Counted from the stretch's first letter, positions 7,872 through 16,213 are shown. The stretch is DNA of 53,113 nucleotides from Synergistaceae bacterium (GCA_031269875.1 JAISYM010000064.1:1-53113); one strand, 5' to 3'. Numbers and translations are program-made. The notes: a model not told the origin generated them from the letters alone.

Positions 7872-9800
7872 TTACCGGCCTTTTGTCCCCCGTTTGCGCG
7901 AAATTGAAAACGCGAGCGCGGCAAAGGCGGCAAAGAACGCGGGTATGGCAAATCCCGCCGCGCAGCCCCCGCCTCCGCCTCCGGAACTGCCGCTACCCGC
8001 CCCAACCGGCTGAGGCAAGGTATCGTCGTGAGGCAATCCTTCGACTGTTTCCATAGACGAGCTCGGGATGGCGTCGTATGAGTCAAGCTTCCAGACAGGC
8101 ATCAGGACAGCCCGTCCCCCTGCGTCGCTCACACTCGCGCGGAACCTGTCGTAGCGCGAACTCTCGTTGTATATCTGGTTGTCCAAGATGTTCCACGTCG
8201 CAAATCCGTCGACGCACTCCGGTTCGAGGAGAAGGGCGGCAAGAGCGCCGTTTTTCTGGGCGGTGGAGACTACGAGGCCGTTTGCGGGTAAAGTGAGGTC
8301 ATTGGAGATGATCCAATTCCCGGCGATGCTATTCCTGTAATGTCCCTCGTAAGGCGTTGTCCTTGTGCCCGATTTGTCCATCTGCTCTATTTGAAACCAC
8401 TTGAAGGTATTGACATGGACATCTTGTGTAAGTCTTTTGACCTCGATTCCATGTCTCAGGAGCCTGTCAAGGGCAACGTCGCAGCCCGGCCTGAGTACAT
8501 ACAGCGCCCCCATAGGTTCTGTGCCCTTTGGGACGAACTTGCCGTAGTAGAGCGTGTCAAACGTCTCCTCTCCGTCGGGGAACTCGATCTTCAGAGGGAA
8601 ACCTTCCGAATCGCGCGTGATTACCGGGTGTATCGTTCCGTCATCCCCTGTTTTATAGCTGTCAACGAGAAGATGGCCGTTGTCGACATCGTCCAGGGGA
8701 ACCATTTCCGAATCGAGGGCTATCGCGTCGCTCGCCGGAATTCCATTTGCGGCCCTTGCCAGCGAACGCGCGTCGGCCTGGGCAATCAGGCTCTTTATTT
8801 TAACCTTGTCGGCGGCCACTGTTTGCAAGGCTCCATAGACACACGCGTATTGAGTGTCGACCCTTGTTTTGAAATCGTCATAAGAGTAGACTTCGAGAAG
8901 CAGTGCCAGGCGGTTGCGCAGGCCGGCGTAGTTGGTGGTGTAACGGGGATAGTCCTCGAAAGTCCACCAGCCCTCGGCTACGATGTCACTGTAATTCTTG
9001 CCCCAGTTTCCGTAAGGCACCGCTTTGGAGCCGAGCGTTTTAAACAGGTAAGAATCAGATCCTATGGCTTTCCTGGAGAACTCGTCCCTGTTGTACGCCA
9101 TGATGTCGGGATCGGTATTAGGGTGCAGCCCCCAGTTGTAGGTAACGGCATGGCGCATGTAAGAACCGTTTGTAGCGTGCGCGTCGATAAATATCACGGG
9201 ATCCCACTTGTTCATCACTTCGACCATAGCGCGCGCTTCGTACGCGTCCAGCTTGGTCATGTCGCGGTTGATGTTGTATCCCTGCCCGTTGTCACGAGTT
9301 CCGACCAGCTTCGGCGTGAATTGGGTATTTCTGCGCCACGTCCCGAGGTTGTCGTTGCCGTCAGGGCTCATATTGGGATTTAAGAGTATGACGAGATCCT
9401 TGAGGAGATCGTCATGCTTCCCCTGCGCGGCCTCTCGGGCAAAAATAAGCATGGACTCCTTGCCCTCCACCTCTCCGGAGTGGATGTTGCAATTGACAAG
9501 AGCTACCGCCTTGTCCGCGGGCACACTTTTCGGGTCCGCGGGCGCGGGATTGCCTATGACGAGCAGCGGCTGGAGACGTCCCTGCACTGTTCTCGTCAAG
9601 TATTCGAGCCGTACCCTCCCCCCGCTTTTCCTCGCGACCTCAGCGCAGAAGTCAAGCACTTCCTGGCTGGAAGTCGTGCGCTCCCAATTGCTCAGTTCAG
9701 CCGGCGTTTTCAAGCCCTCAAGGGAATCAGCGGCTGACGCCGGGCCGGCGAGCAGCAGGGCCATACAGATCACTACAGCAGTGCACAATGCCTTCCTCAC
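7872..9800 (-). CDS. Secreted M14 zinc carboxypeptidase with Synerg-CTERM sorting tail
   Basis: A signal peptide is at residues 1-23 (hydrophobic core, cut near ASA-ADS). The M14 domain follows: NIHSGEVEGKE supplies the HxxE zinc ligands, NMSPDGND and YNINRDMTKLD the substrate-binding region, and IDAHAT the third zinc histidine. A long beta-rich region follows. The end has six glycines, CAAGF, a hydrophobic helix of about 20 residues and SRKRGTKGR, which is the Synergistota Synerg-CTERM signal; the mature enzyme is probably anchored or processed at the cell surface. Start GTG 9800 is preferred because GGAGGAG precedes it by six bases (TTG at 9803 is adjacent). Its role is probably peptide degradation for amino-acid fermentation. 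An intrinsic terminator follows. Confidence 0.92.
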   Translation of the reverse strand: MRKALCTAVVICMALLLAGPASAADSLEGLKTPAELSNWERTTSSQEVLDFCAEVARKSGGRVRLEYLTRTVQGRLQPLLVIGNPAPADPKSVPADKAVALVNCNIHSGEVEGKESMLIFAREAAQGKHDDLLKDLVILLNPNMSPDGNDNLGTWRRNTQFTPKLVGTRDNGQGYNINRDMTKLDAYEARAMVEVMNKWDPVIFIDAHATNGSYMRHAVTYNWGLHPNTDPDIMAYNRDEFSRKAIGSDSYLFKTLGSKAVPYGNWGKNYSDIVAEGWWTFEDYPRYTTNYAGLRNRLALLLEVYSYDDFKTRVDTQYACVYGALQTVAADKVKIKSLIAQADARSLARAANGIPASDAIALDSEMVPLDDVDNGHLLVDSYKTGDDGTIHPVITRDSEGFPLKIEFPDGEETFDTLYYGKFVPKGTEPMGALYVLRPGCDVALDRLLRHGIEVKRLTQDVHVNTFKWFQIEQMDKSGTRTTPYEGHYRNSIAGNWIISNDLTLPANGLVVSTAQKNGALAALLLEPECVDGFATWNILDNQIYNESSRYDRFRASVSDAGGRAVLMPVWKLDSYDAIPSSSMETVEGLPHDDTLPQPVGAGSGSSGGGGGGCAAGFAIPAFFAAFAALAFSISRKRGTKGR

Positions 9801-9952
9801 CAATAACTCCTCCTCGAATGACAGAGATGAAAAATAACCTTTCTGAATCGTTGCCGGGACACTCCCGGCGGGCGGGATACGATACCTACGCCGCAGACTT
9901 GCCCGCATCGCCGAAAACCACCTCCTCGACGGGTAAGGCGTAAAGCGCTTCG

Positions 9953-10834
9953 TTATTCCTCCCGTTCCGTGTGAAAAAAGATCGCGCCTTGCTCTTGGAG
10001 CGTCGTCAGGTTCATAAGCCTGTTATGCATAAGCCAAAGTTCCGCGCGAACCGCGCTCCCGTCGCCGTGAAATGCGCTGAGGAAGCTCTCCTGAGCGTCA
10101 CAGAATTTTTCCCAGGCCATCCGCGACGCGTGTTCATCCATTCGATAACGCTCGGCCATGACGTATTCGACATGAGCGCCTTTGTCCCGAATGGCCGATT
10201 TCCACTCCTGGAGACTTTTCCCGGGCTTCATTTGCGCGCCCGTGGGGGCGTCTCCGTCAATCCACCTTGAAAGGTCCATAGCCCTCTGTTCGTAGATAGA
10301 TAAAGTGTTGTCCATGAATATATTGGTGATGCGCTCCTTGTCCTTGTCCCCATAAAAAACTTTTACCGCCGCGTTCAACGAGCGCCTCAGCACGCGGTCA
10401 TACTTTCCGGCCATATCCAGCCAAGCGGCCTGCGCCGCGGCAAGGGGCTCACGCGCGCGCGGGCCGGCGGACAAATACAGGCGTTCGTACAGCATCTCCA
10501 CTTTTTCCCTTAGCGACAGCATCCTAGCTTCGTATCTCTCTTCTGACATATCGGCCGTTTCAGTCCTCGGCGCGTTCGTATCGAAATGCAGATTTGCGAG
10601 CGGACGAAGGTGGTCGCTCGCTTCGGCCAAGGACGGACGGCAGAGAGAATGGGCGAGGATGATAAAATTGAGCGCCGTCAACACCAAAATTTTTGAGCAC
10701 AGGCGCAAACCGCTAAAAGACGGTTGTCCAGCGGTGTGTCCGTCAGATCTGGCCGGAACGCCGCAGCCGCCGCAATTTGCGTTATTGCCGTAAATGCCGC
10801 GAATCAACAGGCGAAAAGAAAAATTGACGTTCAT
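9953..10834 (-). CDS. Secreted/anchored protein with two LprI-like (DUF1311-type) segments
   Basis: Two segments share a pattern like the LprI N-terminal (lysozyme-inhibitor-like) domain: EPLAAAQAAWLDMAGKYDRV with a later IYEQRAMDLSRWI, and SRMAWEKFCDAQESFLSAF with a later LMNLTTLQEQ. Function is unknown. The ATG at 10834 has a strong ribosome site (GGGGGAG, seven bases upstream) and gives 293 aa. The hydrophobic segment (KILVLTALNFIILAHS) then lies about 45 residues in, behind a Cys/Gly-rich stretch, which is unusual for a signal peptide and may mean a type II membrane anchor. The gene lies about 150 bp upstream of the M14 peptidase on the same strand and may be co-transcribed with it. LprI similarity is weak by eye. 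Confidence 0.55.
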   Translation of the reverse strand: MNVNFSFRLLIRGIYGNNANCGGCGVPARSDGHTAGQPSFSGLRLCSKILVLTALNFIILAHSLCRPSLAEASDHLRPLANLHFDTNAPRTETADMSEERYEARMLSLREKVEMLYERLYLSAGPRAREPLAAAQAAWLDMAGKYDRVLRRSLNAAVKVFYGDKDKERITNIFMDNTLSIYEQRAMDLSRWIDGDAPTGAQMKPGKSLQEWKSAIRDKGAHVEYVMAERYRMDEHASRMAWEKFCDAQESFLSAFHGDGSAVRAELWLMHNRLMNLTTLQEQGAIFFHTEREE

Positions 10835-11025
10835 CGCGATACTCTCCCCCAAATACGCCGCGCTTATGAAACGTGACATTTTCACTGTCCGCGCACAGCG
10901 TTTTTGTATTATTAGTTTAGCGCCCCAATTTATTATCGTGACATTATAAGGATTACAAGTTATTTTGTCACTACCTTTTGTATAATAAACTGTGTGTATG
11001 TTGTTATAAAGCTAGCGATGGGGGT

Positions 11026-11913
11026 ATGGGCGTGAAATCTGTGTGGATAGTGAGCGGCGTGCCGATAAAGGAAATTTCCGCGGCGTTCTTTTTAGCTGTC
11101 TGTATAGTGTCATACGCGAATCCGGCACGATCTGAGGTCCAGTCCGGCGATTGGGTTGGCGAGACCAGGGGGATTTTGAGCGGGCTCATCGCGCGGCGCG
11201 GCGCGTCTCCCGGCACGAGGGATGTCGAGTGCCATGACGGGATTTGGGTGAGTACAGAGGGGATAATCGCTCTCGGCGAGCCTGCGTATCGCCATCTCCT
11301 GGGTGCTGTGACGCGTGAAAGCGCGTATGCCATGACGTTTTTTGCCGATAGAATGCCGCGCGTCATCACGGGAGAGCTCTCAAAAGTCGTTCCTTTCGGC
11401 GGTGTGCCGCTGGATCTTCGCGATTTTGGAACGGACGGCAGCGCGAAGAAGATGCTGACCGAAGCTTCGGAGTTTTTGCCAAGGCGCTGGTTAGGGTGGA
11501 TAGTCTATCTTAATCGCAAACAGGGTATAGCGGTCAGGAGATCGACGAGAGGGGAATATCGTGCCGGCGCCATAAGGACAAACAACTTGAAGACGTCTCT
11601 CCACGAGCTTGTCCACGCGTACGAGGACAAGCCTTTCGCGGCGCCGGATCGTAAATTGAAGCTGGAGTTTTACGGGAGAAGGACGGAGGGGAAAAAACTC
11701 AGGCATTTAAGCCGCATAACGAACCTTTACTTTTACGGAACGCGTGAGAAGTTCAGATCTGGTTTCGTCTGGCGGTATCTTGGCAAAGAGCATGGCGAGG
11801 AACTGATGAGCGCCGGAATTGAATGTCTCATGTGGAACAGGTTTGATATTTGGAACAGGGATCCGGAACTCGTCAAGTTCCTCTTGGGAATGCTCATTTT
11901 TTTCGGGAGATAA
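11026..11913 (+). CDS. Secreted HExxH putative metalloprotease-like protein
   Basis: I do not recognise a named family. A signal-type hydrophobic segment (ISAAFFLAVCIVSYANPARS) is followed by about 260 residues. TSLHELVHAYED carries an HExxH zinc motif, and a downstream helix HGEELMSAGIECL offers a Glu third ligand, the arrangement seen in small gluzincin-like proteins. The segment IRTNNLKTSLHELVH resembles motifs in phage-derived metallopeptidase-like domains. The start is ambiguous: ATG 11026 has only weak upstream Gs, while GTG 11032 is better spaced from GGGGG. A TATAAT is at 10981-10986, about 40 bp upstream, with a poor -35. The gene is divergent from the LprI-like gene. Confidence 0.6.
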   Translation: MGVKSVWIVSGVPIKEISAAFFLAVCIVSYANPARSEVQSGDWVGETRGILSGLIARRGASPGTRDVECHDGIWVSTEGIIALGEPAYRHLLGAVTRESAYAMTFFADRMPRVITGELSKVVPFGGVPLDLRDFGTDGSAKKMLTEASEFLPRRWLGWIVYLNRKQGIAVRRSTRGEYRAGAIRTNNLKTSLHELVHAYEDKPFAAPDRKLKLEFYGRRTEGKKLRHLSRITNLYFYGTREKFRSGFVWRYLGKEHGEELMSAGIECLMWNRFDIWNRDPELVKFLLGMLIFFGR

Positions 11914-11940
11914 GGAAACGCTGAATAATTCTCCTCATCT

Positions 11941-12321
11941 CTATTGAGTATTGAAATCACTGAACTTTTTTGAATATGTCACCGTCGCGTAACTGGTTCC
12001 GGATTCAACTCTGCGGCCCAGGATCGCGGAGGAATCCGAGCGTTCTGACACCTCGCCCGTGCTCGCGCCCATGTCCTTGAAAAGGTATAAAACGAGAGCG
12101 GCGGCGCGGCGGGCGTCAACGTCCAGCGTCCCTGTTTCGAGCGGCTTCATTTCGCGCAGGACTTCAAGCGTCCGCTCGTCCTCCGAGGCCATCGCCTCCG
12201 GCGTTTTGTAGTGCGACAGGTCCATGCTCAAAATGATCACGTCGTCCGGTTTCGTCAGCTCCATTATTTTTCTGCGCAGTAGATGACGAACGCCGCGAGA
12301 GACGTAAACGCGAACAGGCTT
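11941..12321 (-). pseudogene. C-terminal fragment of a MEMO-family (AmmeMemoRadiSam protein B) gene
   Basis: The frame contains VIILSMDLSHYKTPEAM followed by EDERTLEVL, DARRAAALVLYLFKDMGA and a terminal SGTSYATVTY. These match the last third of MEMO1-family proteins (the SSDxSHY motif, then the alanine-rich helix and final beta strands). The only normal start is ATG 12264, giving 107 aa, but family-like sequence (PVRVYVSRGVRHLL) continues upstream in frame to a stop codon at 12322-12324. This suggests a 5'-truncated relic rather than a compact gene. The remaining two thirds are absent because the DUF3160 gene ends at 12331. Family assignment is moderate. Confidence 0.5.
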
Positions 12322-12330
12322 TTATTTCGT

Positions 12331-14982
12331 TTACTTCTCAAGCTCTCTGTACCAGTCCGGGCGGAGTTCCTCCAATTCATTCGCGCGATCTTTGTCGTAG
12401 ACGATCTTTTTCCACTCCTCGTCTGTCATCCTGCCGTCGGAGAGTGGGCGCTCGAACTCGTAGTACGAGTAGACGTATCCTCGCGCGAGCCGCGCTCCGC
12501 CGGATTTGTCGTTCACGAATACGTAGATTTTGCGCGGCGTCCCTGTCGCCGCCTCGAGCGCGGTCTTGTCCCATCCGTTCGTGGCGACATCTGCGACCAG
12601 AGCCATCTTGAGCTGCTCGTACACGTTATCGCCGAAAAATTCCCCCGTGCCGGGCAGGAGGATATTCCCGCGAAAACTTCTTGCGAGCGTTTTTATCTCC
12701 TTGTAATCTTCTGGCGTAAGCTCGGCACCGCTTACCTCTTTTTGTGCGATATCCCGGGCGGAGGTGAGAAGCTGCGCGAACAGGTCCAGCTTATTCCCGT
12801 AATTGTCGGAGCTCGTGTAAAAATCGTCCTCGTCACTGAGCGGCGGTTCCATCGCGTATTTTCTGACGAAAACCCTCAGCTCTTCAACGGCCGCCAGCAG
12901 GGCGTCAAAAACCTGCGGGTCAGGTTCCACGCAGCCTCTCGGATTGGGCGGGGCGAAGCGCCCCGCGTAGAGATCGCCTCCGGCGCCCATCTCTGCCGCG
13001 CTCTGCTCGGCGTAGAGGATGGTATCGTGTTTCAGCTCCGCCCATGAGGCGAGGTGGGTATTCACTTTCTTCCAGCCCCACGAAGGATCGTTGTAAAAAA
13101 ACTGATCCGAACCGGAGAGCTTGAAGCCCGCCGCGAAAGCGGACAGCCATTTCGAGTAGACGGTGTTCTCTTTCGACAGATACTTGGGCGTTTCGGCCCT
13201 CAACGCGTCGAGATTCTTCCGGTAGCCTTTCACCGAGTCGTTTTTCCGCGCGTATTCGTCAGCGGTGCCGGAGCCCAGTACGGCCATAACGTCCGTCCCC
13301 TCCGGAATGTTTCTGGGGAGTTCGTCAGTGCCGACCCTCGGCGAAGTGAGCCTGTTCATGGCATAGGCGTCCCAGGTAAAGCGCTTGCCGGAGATTCGGA
13401 ATACGGGAAGCCTGTTCTCGAAGTCGGAATCCTCTTTATCGATTCCGACGCCCGCTTGAATCGCCGGGCCTTTTATCGCGGAGGCGATATCCTCCGCGAG
13501 AGACGAAATCTTCGCCCCGTCGGAGAGATTTTTATAGCCTTTGGCCTCCCCCGGTTCTCCGATATGCTTTCGCACGAGCGCGCGGAACATTTGCGGGCTC
13601 CCCGAGTTCGGAACCCCGACGAGGAAGCCGATGGGCTCCTCGAACGCCTCCCAGCTTTTCCCCAGCGCGTCCAGAACCAGGGAAATCAGCGCCGCCGTCC
13701 TCACGTTTCGGGTGATTGGCCGGCGGGTTTTCGCGTCGAACAGGGGCAGCTCCGCGGAGCCGATATAGCCCATCGCGCAGAAATACCGTTCAAATTTAGG
13801 AGTGAGCGTATAGTGTCCTCGCGGCTTGAAGGCCGTGTAGTCGATGGGCTGTCCCGTCAAACCGGACTTGGCGGACTCCCCAGCCTCCAAGACGCGGCGC
13901 AGTTCCTCGGCGGCCGCGGAGGAAAGCCCGTTCGAGTCGCCGGTAAGCAAGGCATGGGCGACGGAAAACATATCGCGGGCCGTTTCATAAGAAGTCATCG
14001 CGCCGTCAGGAAGGCCGCTTTTCATTTTTTCGAGCTCGATCATGGCGTTTTTCAACCCGGATTCCAGAGCGGACGCCAGGTAGATGCGTTCGAGCTTCTG
14101 GAGCGTGTGGTCGAACAATAGATGAAACGAGTGCAGGAAGATGTCAGTCGTGATGAAATCGACCTCATAGTCGCCTGTTTCGTTGTAAGAGTCCGCCATG
14201 TCGTCCACTGCGAGATATTCGCGGATCACCGGCGCGGGGTCTATGGCGAACCCGCGTTTCGATATCCGGCCGAGGAGACCCGCTGGGATTTTCAAAACGC
14301 CCCCGTCGCCGCCGGTTTCCCGTTCGGGTCCTTTCCTCACATCAGAGGGAAGGCGTTTGGGATCGAGTCTGCCATTGTCGGGCTCGTAGGAGTATAAGGC
14401 GATAAAATCTTTCTTCCTGCCCCAGACGTAACGCCCGCCTATTCCTCCGTCGCCCGTCGTGTAGTCGGTCTCGAAGCCCAAAAGCAGAATTTCGCCGATT
14501 TCGCCCTCGGACGGAACGACTTCGCCCTTCAAAAGCCTGTAGCCGTAGGAGGAGAGATTATTCTTTTTGCCTTTTCCACCCGGAAGCAGAACCAGCTCCG
14601 GAGAATCCTTCGCCGCCATGTAATACCGTACTTCTGTCTTGTCGTATTCCGGAAATTTTTCCACGCCGGAGGTTTCCACATAACCCAAAACCGCGCCGTC
14701 CTCCGGAGACAGCAGCCCGCTCCAACCCTTCAGTCCGCTCGGCCTTAGCTCCAGCCGGTTGCCGTATACCACGACGCCCCAGACGTTTTCGCTGTATTCC
14801 ACTTCGCCGTCCGTGATCGTGTATTTCGCCCCCGGCGCGATCATTATCGGCAGGACTTCCGCGGTCACGGTGTACTCACCCGCCGCATGTCCGGATGAAG
14901 CCGCCCAAACGTCTTCGCAAAGCGACACGCAAAAGAGCGCCGCCGTCAGAACGAAAACACCGCCGCGAATGAGTGATACCAT
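12331..14982 (-). CDS. Large secreted DUF3160-family protein
   Basis: This protein of about 883 aa has a signal peptide (SLIRGGVFVLTAALFCVSLCEDVWAA) and a DUF3160-type body. Recognisable blocks include DFITTDIFLHSFHLLFDHTLQ, the LPLFDAKTRRP region, VYSKWLSAFAAGF and ASWAELKHDTILYAEQ, ending with YVYSYYEFERPL. The biochemical role of DUF3160 is unknown; it occurs in secreted proteins of anaerobes. The ATG start at 14982 is formed by the terminal repeat of an inserted element (14976-15076), and no clear ribosome site precedes it. The frame stays open through the element, so initiation at ATG 15045 inside the element is possible, but it would bury the signal peptide. The downstream neighbour is the MEMO fragment. 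Confidence 0.85.
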   Translation of the reverse strand: MVSLIRGGVFVLTAALFCVSLCEDVWAASSGHAAGEYTVTAEVLPIMIAPGAKYTITDGEVEYSENVWGVVVYGNRLELRPSGLKGWSGLLSPEDGAVLGYVETSGVEKFPEYDKTEVRYYMAAKDSPELVLLPGGKGKKNNLSSYGYRLLKGEVVPSEGEIGEILLLGFETDYTTGDGGIGGRYVWGRKKDFIALYSYEPDNGRLDPKRLPSDVRKGPERETGGDGGVLKIPAGLLGRISKRGFAIDPAPVIREYLAVDDMADSYNETGDYEVDFITTDIFLHSFHLLFDHTLQKLERIYLASALESGLKNAMIELEKMKSGLPDGAMTSYETARDMFSVAHALLTGDSNGLSSAAAEELRRVLEAGESAKSGLTGQPIDYTAFKPRGHYTLTPKFERYFCAMGYIGSAELPLFDAKTRRPITRNVRTAALISLVLDALGKSWEAFEEPIGFLVGVPNSGSPQMFRALVRKHIGEPGEAKGYKNLSDGAKISSLAEDIASAIKGPAIQAGVGIDKEDSDFENRLPVFRISGKRFTWDAYAMNRLTSPRVGTDELPRNIPEGTDVMAVLGSGTADEYARKNDSVKGYRKNLDALRAETPKYLSKENTVYSKWLSAFAAGFKLSGSDQFFYNDPSWGWKKVNTHLASWAELKHDTILYAEQSAAEMGAGGDLYAGRFAPPNPRGCVEPDPQVFDALLAAVEELRVFVRKYAMEPPLSDEDDFYTSSDNYGNKLDLFAQLLTSARDIAQKEVSGAELTPEDYKEIKTLARSFRGNILLPGTGEFFGDNVYEQLKMALVADVATNGWDKTALEAATGTPRKIYVFVNDKSGGARLARGYVYSYYEFERPLSDGRMTDEEWKKIVYDKDRANELEELRPDWYRELEK

Positions 14983-15076
14983 TTTGAAATCAAAGGTCTG
15001 AAGGGTGAAGATTTTAAACCGCGCCGGCACGTTGTCCGGAAACATGATTAACGCGCCTTTGATTGCAATTTGGTAT
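14976..15076. repeat. MITE-like inverted-repeat element, full copy 1 (101 bp)
   Basis: The left end ATACCATTTTGAAATCAAAG and the reverse complement of the right end, ATACCAAATTGCAATCAAAG, are about 85% identical terminal inverted repeats. The internal sequence, including TGAAGGGTGAAGATTT and CATGATTAACGCGCC, is shared with copy 2 at 47737-47836 at about 80% identity. It carries no gene of its own. It sits immediately upstream of the DUF3160 gene and supplies that gene's start codon. Confidence 0.85.
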
Positions 15077-15162
15077 GAGCGCAAAACATGCAGGATTTTC
15101 ACAAAAATCGCCTCCCGATTATCTTTCCAAGCGCGCTGGATTTTGCTCACAAGCGCTCAACC

Positions 15163-15191
15163 CCGATTGATAGCAATTCGCGATCAATCGG
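15163..15191. repeat. Hairpin containing an element-end-like sequence
   Basis: CCGATTGAT (15163-15171) and ATCAATCGG (15183-15191) form a 9-bp stem. The sequence TGATAGCAATTCGCGATCAA inside it closely matches the left end of the element copy at 47737 (TGACACCAATTCGCGATCAA). It may be a solo end or a decayed copy. Confidence 0.5.
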
Positions 15192-15244
15192 CTGTTTTGG
15201 GTGTGGCTGAGCGGTTGTCCAAACTGGCTCCAACGCTTAACCCT

Positions 15245-15420
15245 TTAGGCCTGATAGATTATGGCGGCGTAATCGATCTTGTCGAGATACGCGGGAAACA
15301 GCGTAGCATAATCGAGGCCGCTTGTCGCGCAGAACACCTGGAAAAAGCCGCCTGCCTCGATGAGTCAAATTTGGTGTCGTATACCCACTCCAAACCGCTT
15401 TTTTTCCGCTCCGCCGCTTT
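15245..15420 (-). pseudogene. 3' remnant of an unidentified protein-coding gene
   Basis: On the minus strand a frame ending with TAA (15247-15245) reads with protein-like composition: GGFFQVFCATSGLDYATLFP and then AYLDKIDYAAIIYQA. Just upstream a neighbouring frame reads EWVYDTKFDSS, so the two parts look joined by a frameshift near 15360. No start codon with a ribosome site is present. I do not recognise the family. It lies in the 420-bp gap between an inserted element and the broken toxin gene and looks like debris of a deleted gene. Confidence 0.35.
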
Positions 15421-15497
15421 TTATCTTTAAGCGCTAGTACATGCGCGTCCCTTGCTGTTTTATATCAAAAAAGATATAATCGTTTTGAAAGGTAGCG

Positions 15498-15837
15498 ATG
15501 CCGGTTGAGTGGCTGGACAGTAGATTTTCTGGATGAAAAAGTATATGAAGAATATCTGGCACTTTCCAGAGACGCCCAGGCAAAAATAGCGTGAATCGTC
15601 CAGCTGATTGAACAAATGGGTCTGGAAGAAGTGGGAGAACCTTATATAAAACATATTCAGGAAAAACTTTGGGAAATTCGAGGCAAATCAGGGAGAGCAT
15701 TGTATGTGACCATTACGGGAAAAGTCGTGATTGTTTTACGGTGCTTTACGAAAACGACGGACAAAACCCCTCCGCGTGAGATAGAGATAGCGCTGAGCAG
15801 ATTGAAGGAGGTGGAAAGCGATGAGAATACCCTTTAA
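15498..15837 (+). pseudogene. HigB/RelE-type (Gp49-like) toxin gene, frameshifted and with a premature stop
   Basis: The toxin homology is clear: VEWLDSRF, then LDEKVYEEYLALSRDAQAKIA, IVQLIEQMGLEEVGEPYIKHI, KLWEIRGKSGRALYV and a C-terminal LRCFTKTTDKTPPREIEIA, matching phage Gp49-like/HigB mRNA interferases. The frame is broken twice. One extra T in the run at 15525-15528 shifts the frame, and an in-frame TGA sits at 15592-15594 where CGA (Arg) would fit. The gene therefore cannot make a full toxin from any simple start. Its 3' end overlaps the intact antitoxin gene by 17 bp, the normal higBA arrangement. The base composition is visibly more AT-rich than its neighbours, which suggests horizontal origin. 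Confidence 0.8.
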
Positions 15838-16093
15838 AAAAGTGTTCGAAGAACAAATGAAGAATCCTGAATTTGAAAGAGAGTTTCACGATCTCGGCGA
15901 GGAGTTTGAACTTGCTATTGAAATGATAAAAGCCAGGAAAGAGGCTAACCTCACTCAAACAGAACTGGCTGAAAAGATGGGAACCACTCAGGTGCAGGTA
16001 TCGCGGCTGGAAAGCGGAAAGGGGAACCTGACCAGCCTTAGAAAATACGCGAAAGCCGTTGGCAGGAAGGTCAAAATTTCATTGACCCCCTGA
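15821..16093 (+). CDS. HigA-type antitoxin (XRE helix-turn-helix), orphaned
   Basis: This 90-aa protein has a helix-turn-helix at about residues 38-80 (LTQTELAEKMGTTQVQVSRLESGKGN), typical of HigA-like antitoxins that neutralise a Gp49/HigB toxin and repress their own operon. The N-terminal EFEREFHDLGEEFELAIEMIKAR is the usual helical lead-in. The start ATG 15821 has GGAGGTGG at the right distance. It overlaps the degenerate toxin gene upstream. With the toxin dead, the antitoxin may persist as a regulator or as protection against related toxins. Confidence 0.88.
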   Translation: MRIPFKKVFEEQMKNPEFEREFHDLGEEFELAIEMIKARKEANLTQTELAEKMGTTQVQVSRLESGKGNLTSLRKYAKAVGRKVKISLTP

Positions 16094-16184
16094 CACAGCG
16101 ACCCGCGAAAAATCCGGTGCGCCAGTTTCTCAACGGAACGGAGTCATTCGTGACGGAGGCGATTGGGACTGCGTCACTCTCTCC

Positions 16185-16213
16185 TTGCTATAGGCTTGTT
16201 ATCCCACTATAAT
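16185..16213 (+). promoter_or_regulatory. sigma70 promoter for ptsH-ptsI
   Basis: TTGCTA (16185-16190), a 17-bp spacer and TATAAT (16208-16213) read toward ptsH, whose start is 89 bp downstream. The rest of the 16094-16301 gap shows only a small hairpin (CTGGCTTCAGCCGG). Confidence 0.7.

Noticed and set aside
8340-9383. Long plus-strand open frame (347 codons) inside the M14 peptidase region
   Set aside because: It is antisense to a gene with signal peptide, zinc motifs and sorting tail; its composition is that of a mirror frame and it has no ribosome site.
13054-14121. Long plus-strand open frame (355 codons) opposite the DUF3160 gene
   Set aside because: Antisense shadow of a well-supported secreted protein; Arg/Gly/Val-rich with no recognisable domain.
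15199-15250. tRNA-Ser/Leu-like 5' sequence (GTGTGGCTGAGCGGTTG)
   Set aside because: No acceptor-stem partner, anticodon arm or T arm could be found downstream; resemblance is limited to the first 17 bases.
15005-15430. Plus-strand frame of 141 codons between the inserted element and the toxin
   Set aside because: It starts in the inserted element, runs through a hairpin and lies opposite a better coding-like remnant; no ribosome site or domain.
15592-15594. In-frame TGA in the toxin gene read as selenocysteine
   Set aside because: The same gene also has a frameshift, no SECIS-like stem was seen, and an Arg codon one base different fits the family better, so decay is simpler.
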